Positions 8,536-15,613 of a stretch of 49,136 nt of DNA are shown here, one piece after another. Position 1 is the stretch's first letter, and the number at the start of each line of letters is the position of its first letter. The translations under genes were made by a program, and so were the position numbers. Below the pieces are notes generated by a model that ran no database searches, was not told the DNA's origin, and saw only the letters and a program-made list of their open reading frames with translations. Source of the DNA: Candidatus Poribacteria bacterium (lineage in GTDB: Bacteria > Poribacteria > WGA-4E > WGA-3G); assembly GCA_028821605.1 (NCBI GenBank), contig JAPPFM010000046.1:1-49136 (forward strand), in the 5' to 3' direction.

Positions 8536-9683
8536 TACGAATTTTTCTAACTTTCCTTGCCGTTCGGTCAGCTGAGTTCGTTAAGTTGACGAACGCCTTC
8601 CGTTTTGCTGCTCTCCCTTTATTAATCATAATTCTCCAATCAAGTTGCCTTACATCTCATTATTATGAAATACCAAATTATGAAATACAAAGTAACAACC
8701 CTATGTCACAGTTGGAGGAAAAATATTCCGTTTACTTAGATTCCACATGGACGAAAAAAGACGCTGCTGCGCTTTTAAGGTCCTTTGAATCCATATCCGC
8801 AAATCTGAATCTACAATTTTCCAAATGGAATATAAGTGACGATGAGTTAGAAAACGGTATTAAGATTGAATCCAAAGACAGGTTAAAATTCGTTACTATT
8901 AGTAGAGATGTGTTTCCAGTTGAAGAGGCTCAAGAGGTCGTGTCCCCCGGCAAGCACCTATATTATGCTGTCGTTCAATACATAACAGAGAATGGAACAA
9001 ACAGATCCATAATAGAATTAATATTGCAGAAAAGGTATGGTATATATGTACCCTCTTATGATTCATTGATTGAGGACACATCAAACACAACATCAGAACA
9101 CTACTCGGAAACCGAGGACACACCAAACACAACATCAGAACGCTACTCGAATTTTGAAAATGACGATCTGATGCTTATTATATCAGTATTTGAAGAGTTC
9201 CCTCAGGCATTACATAAAATACCGCAATTAAAGTATATAGTTCGCAGAATCGATGATAATGAAGACAGAGGCATCAGTTATGCACGCACAGGTCGCGGTT
9301 GTATAGTGCTTGCTGAATCTACTCTCAAGCGTCGTGGTCGTTATAATGTTAATAATACGCGTTGCGTCATTGCCCACGAAAAGGCACATTTTTTATGGGC
9401 TTATGTTTTTAATCACAAAATTAGAGCAGATTGGGCACAACTTGGCGGATGGTATCAAGATTCAACAAGTGAATCCGGTTGGTCAACAACCAAAGAGCGA
9501 TCAGAGTTCATAACAGATTACGCTTATACAGAAAACCCAAATGAGGATATGGCGGAAAGTATCGCAAATTATTTTGTATATCCCGATAAACTCCGTTCCT
9601 GTTGCCCTGAGAAATATGAATTTATTCATAATCGGATTATGCTTCTATATGGCAAACGGTGGGGCACGTCTAATTTGATGTAA
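8532..9683 (+). CDS. Lipoprotein with HEKAH zinc-metallopeptidase motif, unknown family
   Basis: 383 aa. It begins with ATG overlapping the upstream stop; AAAGGA lies 6 nt before it. A hydrophobic stretch ends in a lipobox (LQSSC, Cys39), so it should be a lipid-anchored protein. HEKAH at 282-286 fits the HExxH zinc motif. About 55 residues later NPNEDMAESIANYF offers E342 as third ligand, the pattern seen in gluzincin-type peptidases that carry an NP.ED.AE segment. A 14-residue unit (EDT/P...TTSE.YS) is duplicated in the middle. I do not recognise a named family; secreted lethal-factor-like peptidases are a possible distant relation. The sequence appears more AT-rich than its neighbours, and the gene splits a normally adjacent gene pair, both consistent with acquisition. 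Confidence 0.6.
   Translation: MIRIFLTFLAVRSAEFVKLTNAFRFAALPLLIIILQSSCLTSHYYEIPNYEIQSNNPMSQLEEKYSVYLDSTWTKKDAAALLRSFESISANLNLQFSKWNISDDELENGIKIESKDRLKFVTISRDVFPVEEAQEVVSPGKHLYYAVVQYITENGTNRSIIELILQKRYGIYVPSYDSLIEDTSNTTSEHYSETEDTPNTTSERYSNFENDDLMLIISVFEEFPQALHKIPQLKYIVRRIDDNEDRGISYARTGRGCIVLAESTLKRRGRYNVNNTRCVIAHEKAHFLWAYVFNHKIRADWAQLGGWYQDSTSESGWSTTKERSEFITDYAYTENPNEDMAESIANYFVYPDKLRSCCPEKYEFIHNRIMLLYGKRWGTSNLM
9072..9149 (+). repeat. Tandem 42-bp duplication inside the lipoprotein gene
   Basis: The segment 9072-9107 is repeated at 9114-9149 with 2 differences in 36 bases and a 42-bp period. The encoded 14-residue unit (EDTSNTTSEHYSET, then EDTPNTTSERYSNF) forms a Ser/Thr-rich linker between the N-terminal and peptidase parts. 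The low divergence suggests a recent duplication. Confidence 0.8.
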
Positions 9684-9720
9684 GGACACACATTTTGAAA
9701 AAAGCGAAGGAAGCACACCC

Positions 9721-10119
9721 ATGAGAAAATACAGAACATGGCACGAAATACTAATGGAACAACTTTCTGACACGGATGACGCAATTGACTATCTTCAAGT
9801 GACATTGGAAGAGTACCAAATGGACGGCGATACCTCATTTTTTCTCAGTGAGATCCGTACCGTTGTAGAAGCACAAGGGGGAGTCTCCAAACTTGCCGAA
9901 AAAATCAATATTGAGCCACAGGTACTATCAGACATGCTCACCAGTAAAGTCGGACTACAGCTCGATACGTTCAGCACCATTCTCCGGACATTTGGGTGTC
10001 GACTGTCAATTGAACCCATAGCAGCTGTGAGCCCAGATCCTGAAGTTAAGGATAAGGATCATCCAATTGCGCAGCAGGGGGCTACGCGCGAGCGTCTTTC
10101 AGTCACCACTGACTCATAA
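9721..10119 (+). CDS. Addiction-module antidote-like protein (HigA/TIGR02684 type)
   Basis: 132 aa. The N-terminal helix pair (AIDYLQVTLEEYQMDG...FFLSEIRTVVEAQGG) leads into a helix-turn-helix (VSKLAEKINIEPQVLSDMLTSKVGLQLDTFSTILRTFGCRLSI), the arrangement of the probable addiction module antidote family usually paired with a RelE/HigB-type toxin. No toxin is encoded on either side, so it appears to be an orphan. The C-terminal 30 residues are polar and not conserved in the family. A shortened paralogue follows 53 bp downstream. An orphan antidote may act as a plain DNA-binding regulator; that is inference. Confidence 0.7.
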   Translation: MRKYRTWHEILMEQLSDTDDAIDYLQVTLEEYQMDGDTSFFLSEIRTVVEAQGGVSKLAEKINIEPQVLSDMLTSKVGLQLDTFSTILRTFGCRLSIEPIAAVSPDPEVKDKDHPIAQQGATRERLSVTTDS

Positions 10120-10172
10120 GTCTTGTGAGTCAGAAAATCGGTTTACCAAAGGAAAGTTATCGCATAAAAGTA

Positions 10173-10376
10173 ATGAGAAAATGCAAGAACTACGAAGAGG
10201 GGCTCAAGGTGCGATTGGCAGATTCAGCGTATGCGAAGGAATATCTTACCGTAGCACTTGAGGAATATGAGGAAGATGGTAACATTGAAGCGTTTTTGCT
10301 TGCAGCCAAAGACGTAGCAAATGCTCAAGGCAGAGAGTCTCAACCTTGCTGCCACAACGATGGAAAACGCCTATGA
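10173..10376 (+). pseudogene. Truncated second antidote paralogue
   Basis: From ATG 10173 the product (MRKCKNYEEGLKVRLADSAY..., 67 aa) aligns without gaps to the start of the upstream antidote through EYEEDG and AKDVANAQG, then departs into an unrelated tail just where the helix-turn-helix should begin. It therefore has the dimer/linker helices but no DNA-binding domain. The open frame reaches back to 10125 but the alignment supports 10173. Its stop TGA (10374) overlaps the ATG of the SMP-30 gene, so a leftover function in translational coupling is conceivable. It is best read as a remnant of tandem duplication followed by frameshift. Confidence 0.55.
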
Positions 10377-11413
10377 ACACATCAAAACAACTTTCACGTC
10401 GAACTTTTTTACGTAGTCTGGGTGCCAGTGCCGTTTTACCTTTATTCAATCCCTTGACTGCTTTAGCAGATATTCCGTCAAAAGAGGGACCGATTACCCG
10501 CTATCCCGATCCAGCGGTTGAAGTTATCGACCCGCGTTTTGCGAAATACAAAATCGGGAACGCCGTCGTGGAACGACTGTGGACAGGCGCGCGTTGGTCA
10601 GAGGGACCCGTCTGGTTCGGTGATGGTGGATTCCTCCTCTGGAGTGATATTCCGAACAACCGTATTCTGAAATGGCAGGAAGCCACTGGTAAGGTGAGCG
10701 TCTACCGCAAACCCTCTAACCATACCAACGGTCATACGCGCGATCGGCAAGGTAGGCTTATCAGCTGCGAACACGGCACACGACGTGTTACACGAACCGA
10801 ATACGACGGAACAATTACCGTCTTGATTGATAGCTTTGAACGGAAACGGTTCAATGCCCCAAACGATGTGGTCGTCCATCCGGATGGACATATCTGGTTC
10901 ACTGATCCGGGATACGGTATCATGTTCAATTATGAAGGGCATAAAGCACCGTTTGAATTACCTACATCCGTTTATCGTCTCAATCCAGACACCGGTAAGG
11001 CAACCGTTGTGACCGATGAACTCGAAAAACCTAATGGCATCTGCTTTTCACCTGATTATGATAAACTTTACATTGCTGATACAGGTACACCGAAAAATAT
11101 CGTTGTTTTCGATGTCGTAGACGGTGAGCGGCTTAGCAATAAGCGGATCTTCCACGATATGGCACCCGGTGCCGCTGACGGTCTTCGGTGCGATACTGAT
11201 GGTAATGTCTGGACGGGGACAGGCTGGGTTGGTGAAGGCTACGATGGCGTACATATCTTTGATCCGGATGGAACACTTATTGGGAAGATTCATCTGCCAG
11301 AAATCTGTTCCAACATCTGCTTCGGTGGTGTGAAACGCAACAGACTCTTTATGACAGGGAGCCAATCTCTCTACTCAGTTTATGTGGAAGCGCAAGGGGC
11401 ACCGTACTTTTAA
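10373..11413 (+). CDS. SMP-30/gluconolactonase family protein with Tat signal
   Basis: 346 aa. ATG 10373 begins MNTSKQLSRRTFLRSLGASA, a twin-arginine signal (SRRTFLR) with a cleavage region at ALA, so the protein folds in the cytoplasm and acts in the periplasm. The rest is a six-bladed propeller of the SMP-30/LRE-like type: ARWSEGPVWF (first metal ligand E), the paired blades FNAPNDVVVHPDGHIWFTDP and EKPNGICFSPDYDKLYIADTG, and a late GAADGLRCDTDGNVW. Ligand residues E, N and D are present, so calcium- or zinc-dependent lactone hydrolysis is plausible; sugar lactone is the usual substrate class. The longer frame from 10346 is rejected because the 11560 gene shares this exact N-terminus. The start overlaps the stop of the truncated antidote. 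Confidence 0.85.
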   Translation: MNTSKQLSRRTFLRSLGASAVLPLFNPLTALADIPSKEGPITRYPDPAVEVIDPRFAKYKIGNAVVERLWTGARWSEGPVWFGDGGFLLWSDIPNNRILKWQEATGKVSVYRKPSNHTNGHTRDRQGRLISCEHGTRRVTRTEYDGTITVLIDSFERKRFNAPNDVVVHPDGHIWFTDPGYGIMFNYEGHKAPFELPTSVYRLNPDTGKATVVTDELEKPNGICFSPDYDKLYIADTGTPKNIVVFDVVDGERLSNKRIFHDMAPGAADGLRCDTDGNVWTGTGWVGEGYDGVHIFDPDGTLIGKIHLPEICSNICFGGVKRNRLFMTGSQSLYSVYVEAQGAPYF

Positions 11414-11428
11414 GCGCGCCATAAACAC

Positions 11429-11457
11429 TTGACATGTCATATAAAATAAGGTATAAT
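11429..11457 (+). promoter_or_regulatory. Consensus sigma-70 promoter for the DUF1552 gene
   Basis: TTGACA (11429-11434), 17-bp spacer, TATAAT (11452-11457): both boxes perfect. Initiation near 11464 would give a leader of about 95 nt before ATG 11560. It separates the DUF1552 gene from the upstream transcript. Confidence 0.75.
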
Positions 11458-11559
11458 TGTGTTATAAGAGTTCTAAAACGAGAAATCATACAGTGACAGC
11501 AGAAGATTTTGGCAAGTTTCCTACTGCTTTAACTGTCGGGAGTTGACGAAGGAATAATT

Positions 11560-12903
11560 ATGAACACTTCAAAGCAACTTTCACGTCGAACATTTTTGCG
11601 TGGTTTAGGTGTTAGTATCGCCCTACCGTGGTTAGAAGTGATGGGACCTGTTACATCGTGGGCAGCTGCGCCCACAAGTGCAACGCAGGCAGCTCCGAAT
11701 CGGATGGCATTCCTCTATGTGCCTAACGGAAAGATTATGGAGGATTGGACACCGAAACAGGTAGGAACTGACTATGAGCTCACAGAAATCCTGAAGCCGC
11801 TTGAGAACATAAAGGACAAGACGCTGGTACTCAGCGGTCTAACGGCTGATAAGGCACGCGCCAACGGCGATGGCGGCGGTGATCACGCCCGTGCTATGGC
11901 AGCCTTCCTTACAGGCGCGCAACCCCGTAAAACCGACGGTGCGGATATCCATGCTGGGATTTCTGTTGACCAAGCAGCAGCATCGCATATCGGTAAGCAA
12001 ACGCGTCTCCCATCGCTGGAACTCGGAATCGATCCGGGTTACAGATCAGGAAATTGCGACTCCGGTTATAGCTGCGTCTACTCAGCAACATTGTCGTGGC
12101 GATCCGCGACGCAGCCGCTCCCTAAAGAGGTTAATCCAAAACTTGCTTTTGAACGACTGTTTTCCACTCTGCCAGATGCCCAACGGGCACAGCGCGACCA
12201 ACAACGAAAAAGTATCCTCGATTTTGTCATGCAGGACTCAGAAGACCTGATCCGTCAGGTCAGTGGAAACGATGTCCGCAAGCTTGATGAATACTTCTCC
12301 GCCATTCGGGACATTGAATTGCGAATTAACGCAGCCGAAAAGTTTCCGCCGATGGAAAGCCCCGATTATACCGCACCAGAGGAGATACCCAAAGATTTTC
12401 AAGAACATGTCCGCCTCATGACAGACCTGATTGTACTCGCCTTCCAGACAGATGTGACCCGTGTCGTGACTTTTACCTTAGCAAATGAAGGGAGTAACAA
12501 GTCGTATCCGGCTGTTAACGTCACTGATGGGCATCACTATTTGTCGCATCACCAGGGTGATGAAGAGAAAATAGAAAAAATCCGTAAAATCGATATTTTC
12601 CACACGCAGCAGTTGGCATATTTCTTGGACAAACTGGACGCAACCGTCGAGGGAGATGGTTCACTGCTGGATCACTCAATGATTTTGTATGGCAGTGGAA
12701 ACGCTGACGGCAACCGACACAGCCATCACGACCTCCCGATTCTACTTGCTGGTTCTGGCTGTGGCACGATCAAAAGTGGTCGTCATATTCGCTATCCAAA
12801 AGAGACCCCTCTCAATAACCTTTGGCTGTCAATGCTCAACCGTATGGATATCAATTTGGCAAAATTAGGCGATAGCACAGGCAGTCTGACAGATCTCTCC
12901 TAA
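11560..12903 (+). CDS. DUF1552 domain protein with Tat signal
   Basis: 447 aa. It begins MNTSKQLSRRTFLRGLGVSI (twin-arginine motif), cleaved probably near TSWAAA; GAAGGA lies 7 nt before the ATG. The body matches the DUF1552 family throughout: NRMAFLYVPNG near the mature start, LSGLTADKA, the GGGDHARAMAAFLTGAQPRKT segment, LPSLELGID, and a C-terminal GNADGNRHSHHDLPILLAGSG, with several conserved His and Asp that could bind metal. DUF1552 proteins normally follow a DUF1592 cytochrome-like gene in planctomycetes and relatives. Here that partner ends at 8535. Function is not established experimentally as far as I know; the alkaline-phosphatase/sulfatase-like look of the C-terminal part is only suggestive. 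A terminator follows the stop. Confidence 0.85.
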   Translation: MNTSKQLSRRTFLRGLGVSIALPWLEVMGPVTSWAAAPTSATQAAPNRMAFLYVPNGKIMEDWTPKQVGTDYELTEILKPLENIKDKTLVLSGLTADKARANGDGGGDHARAMAAFLTGAQPRKTDGADIHAGISVDQAAASHIGKQTRLPSLELGIDPGYRSGNCDSGYSCVYSATLSWRSATQPLPKEVNPKLAFERLFSTLPDAQRAQRDQQRKSILDFVMQDSEDLIRQVSGNDVRKLDEYFSAIRDIELRINAAEKFPPMESPDYTAPEEIPKDFQEHVRLMTDLIVLAFQTDVTRVVTFTLANEGSNKSYPAVNVTDGHHYLSHHQGDEEKIEKIRKIDIFHTQQLAYFLDKLDATVEGDGSLLDHSMILYGSGNADGNRHSHHDLPILLAGSGCGTIKSGRHIRYPKETPLNNLWLSMLNRMDINLAKLGDSTGSLTDLS

Positions 12904-12926
12904 AACCGCAGTTTCAGATATATTAC

Positions 12927-12980
12927 TGGCGAGGTTTCCTGGGGAAATACCCAAGCAAAACACCTCGCCATTTTTATTTT
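12927..12980 (+). terminator. Intrinsic terminator of the DUF1552 gene
   Basis: TGGCGAGGT (12927-12935) pairs perfectly with ACCTCGCCA (12962-12970), followed by TTTTTATTTT. The loop carries the 17-nt core GAAATACCCAAGCAAAA, identical to the one at 4644-4660, so this terminator belongs to a dispersed hairpin family. Confidence 0.8.
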
Positions 12981-13053
12981 CCTCTTGCCCTCTATCCTTC
13001 AGTTATTCAACCCATAGATGTCAATCTGTCCAGACCAGATGATTTTCAACGCA

Positions 13054-13300
13054 CGTAGGTTGGGTTGAACGGCGTTGAGAAGTCGGATGTTGATATACCA
13101 AACACACCTGAAAGTTAATATCCCGCCATATCTATTTATAAACGTAGTGAAACCCAACTTTACACGCTCAGCGTCTTGGAAACTTCAAATCAAAAGCGTT
13201 GGGTTTCACTCGGTCTCTGGTGGATGTAGCGTCTTTGGAAAAAGTTGTGTATTTCTATGATTTTTACGGTTTTGGTGGCACCCGTTCAACCCAACCTACG
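13054..13300. repeat. 247-bp element bounded by 19-bp perfect inverted repeats, with nested 12-bp repeats
   Basis: CGTAGGTTGGGTTGAACGG (13054-13072) is perfectly inverted at 13282-13300. Inside, GTGAAACCCAAC (13147-13158) is perfectly inverted at 13198-13209. Both pairs share the GTTGGGTT theme. No coding frame of note lies inside. A partial relative, GTAGATTGGGTTGAATG, occurs at 24070-24086. It looks like a MITE-type or palindromic repeat of the GTAGGTTGGGTT kind known from several bacterial groups. Confidence 0.7.
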
Positions 13301-13585
13301 CAGACTTCTTTTCTAAAATTGACACCTATGGCGCAGTTCCAAGCCGTACCTAATGTCTGTATAAATTTATCATATTGTGAATTTTTATCGCGTTGAATTC
13401 TCGCCAAATTTTCACGCCACCACCAACATTTTCCTGACAACCAATCCAAATGAACAAGATCCCACTACTTCCGATCCACTTGGAAGTGTGTTATCAGTCA
13501 TTCAAAATACGAGTGTTAGATTTTCGAGGTTCTAAACCTATAAATCCAGTAACCATCTATGTTTACAGCAAAATATCATTACTTT

Positions 13586-13625
13586 GGAAAAATTATTTTG
13601 ATAATGGGTTTCATTATCAAAATAG
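13586..13625 (-). terminator. Intrinsic terminator of the leftward TPR-to-DUF6785 operon
   Basis: ATTTTGATAATG (13595-13606) pairs perfectly with CATTATCAAAAT (13612-13623) around a 5-nt loop, and in the leftward direction the stem runs into AATTTTTCC. It lies about 70 bp past the stop at 13694. Confidence 0.7.
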
Positions 13626-13693
13626 GAATGTGTTCGCAAATGAGATTAAAATGTCATAGGACGCAAAATGTATTTTGATAAGGTAAAAATGGA

Positions 13694-15604
13694 TTACCAA
13701 TCCTTAAATGGAAATATGCGCGTTTCGGTTGCCATGCCGTAAAAACTCCACAGACTGCCTGCCACGAATTCACCGAGAATTAAACCGAGGAAGAACGGCA
13801 CTGCTTTCCGATGCAGCTGCAACCCACCTTGCTTGATAATCAACCATTTCGCGATGGTGCTTATCACGAGCGAAATCCAGAGCCAGTTCATACACCAATC
13901 CGCTGCCCCGGAAACAGCATAGCCGACAGCATGAAAGGGCCACCAAAAGAAGCGCATCCGTAAGAACATCAAGAGAAACGTGAATCCCATCCCGATGCCC
14001 ATAGATGTTACTTCAGGAATATTCGGCCCTGTTGGGAAATTAAGTTGTTGTTGCAACCGATTGAAAGGATGGCGTGCAAAACCGCCACTTGTCCCGAAAT
14101 GATATACGTCGTGAAGATATGCCCAGAAAGAACCAATCGAACCGACAAGTACCGCAAGGAGCATCACCCACACCAAAGGTTTCGGATTAAACCGCGCCCG
14201 GGAAGCAAGTTGGAACCCTTCTAACTGATGCGGCATCGGATGACTGCGGTGCGCGCGATTAAAGAAAAACAGAAAAGAGAGCGCGGTAAGGTTCGAGCCA
14301 CCCATGCCCCGCGAACCCAGAATCGCCGGTAAGGCGTAATCGGGACCCATGAAATGAAGATCGTGCGCAGGGGCACCGGATTCTACCCGCATCCGTGTGA
14401 TCCCAGTTGACAACGCGAAATACATCGCGAAAAAAGCAATGCCGAGCGAAATACTGATACCTATTTTCACAGAAAAGGCGATGAGAAAGATGCATCCCAG
14501 CACAATACCAGCAATGGCAGTTCGGTACCGCATCGGTTCAACGGATTCATCAAGGCTTGAGCGTCCTGTGATTATCTGTTTAAAGACTTCAGCGAGGTAT
14601 TTGCGACTTGCCCATATCGCGAAAATCGCAAGCCCAAGATACGCGCCGAGTGATTGCTGACGGTCGTAAGGAAACCCGGGTAATCCCCGAACCCCGATGA
14701 TGGCTCCACCGACCCGTTGCATCTTGCGAAACAGATAGAAGAACCAGCAAGAAAACGATAAGTCCAGAGGCATAAAGAATCCGAGTCCGATGACGAATGG
14801 ATAGATAGAAAACGGGGTCCAACCGATGGCGTTCCACGGCTTTTCCGTGAAAAATTGGCTGATATTCCGAAACCGAACGCCAATGATAGGAATGGTCGGG
14901 AAGAGATAGCTAAACCCGTTAATTAGATTCAGCAATGAAACGAGAATAAACGCTGTCCAAAAAGGTCTACTTCTGAAGAAGTTTGCGCCGCTGTCGCGCG
15001 TCATTTCTAAAGGCAGTTGAATGATGGGGTAGGCGAGTTTTTCACGTTCAGTCCACTGCTTGCGAAGCACAACGTTGATACAGAGCATCACAAACACAAG
15101 CACAACAATGAAACTCGTCCACCACAAGGTCGGACCAAGCCAAGCTTGTAGCACTTCTGTGCGATAGAGCGTCGTTTGTCCTTCGTAGAACCCTTCTAAA
15201 ATCCCCTTATCTTGGACTGTTCCCCATGACGGCATGTATCGGTAGAGAAGTTCTCGCCATTCGTTTTCAGGGGTATCATACCAGAAAACGTGTCCGATCA
15301 TTGGAATGAGTACTTGTGTGTGGTCGTGCGATGCGATGGCACTCGCCATACAAAGCATCACATAGATGACGAGCAGCTCGCCGTGTGTTAATGCCCATTG
15401 TTGGTTTATCCGGCGCACAAGTAGATTAAGGAGAGTGATCGTAAACACGAAGAAGACTGCATTGAAAAACAGCGACATCGTCGTCGGAAAAAGCCCCCAC
15501 CAGACCATTTCCGTGTACATAATCCAATAGCAGTTAATCGGGATGAGGATGAGTGATAAAGCAACAGATTTTAGCGTGACACCACGAGTTAAAGCCTGGG
15601 GCAT
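13694..15604 (-). CDS. Large multi-pass membrane protein, DUF6785/DUF6784-like
   Basis: 636 aa with about 12-14 hydrophobic segments spread along the whole length, no signal peptide needed. Conserved-looking stretches are HGELLVIYVMLCMASAIASHD near residues 74-94, TEREKLAYPIIQLPLEMT near 186, GFFMPLDLSFSCWFFYLFRK near 275, and ESGAPAHDLHFMGPDY near 405. I recall such proteins as DUF6785/DUF6784 in poribacteria and planctomycetes, loosely reminiscent of oligopeptide-transporter-like carriers; the transport role is inference. AGGAG lies 6 nt before the ATG. It is the last gene of a four-gene leftward operon, 9 bp after the CRTAC1/ankyrin gene, and ends before a terminator. Confidence 0.65.
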   Translation of the reverse strand: MPQALTRGVTLKSVALSLILIPINCYWIMYTEMVWWGLFPTTMSLFFNAVFFVFTITLLNLLVRRINQQWALTHGELLVIYVMLCMASAIASHDHTQVLIPMIGHVFWYDTPENEWRELLYRYMPSWGTVQDKGILEGFYEGQTTLYRTEVLQAWLGPTLWWTSFIVVLVFVMLCINVVLRKQWTEREKLAYPIIQLPLEMTRDSGANFFRSRPFWTAFILVSLLNLINGFSYLFPTIPIIGVRFRNISQFFTEKPWNAIGWTPFSIYPFVIGLGFFMPLDLSFSCWFFYLFRKMQRVGGAIIGVRGLPGFPYDRQQSLGAYLGLAIFAIWASRKYLAEVFKQIITGRSSLDESVEPMRYRTAIAGIVLGCIFLIAFSVKIGISISLGIAFFAMYFALSTGITRMRVESGAPAHDLHFMGPDYALPAILGSRGMGGSNLTALSFLFFFNRAHRSHPMPHQLEGFQLASRARFNPKPLVWVMLLAVLVGSIGSFWAYLHDVYHFGTSGGFARHPFNRLQQQLNFPTGPNIPEVTSMGIGMGFTFLLMFLRMRFFWWPFHAVGYAVSGAADWCMNWLWISLVISTIAKWLIIKQGGLQLHRKAVPFFLGLILGEFVAGSLWSFYGMATETRIFPFKDW

Positions 15605-15613
15605 TCAGTTCTC

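Larger units (their letters stand above)
12904..13693. other. 790-bp gene-free interval with three palindromic structures
   Basis: Between the convergent DUF1552 and DUF6785-like genes I find no credible gene. Short frames here lack ribosome sites and protein-like composition. The interval holds, in order, a terminator hairpin (12927-12980), a nested inverted-repeat element (13054-13300) and a leftward terminator (13586-13625). Confidence 0.6.

Noticed and set aside
13450-13659. 69-codon rightward frame in the 790-bp gap
   Set aside because: Spans a perfect terminator hairpin, has no ribosome site and no protein-like pattern.
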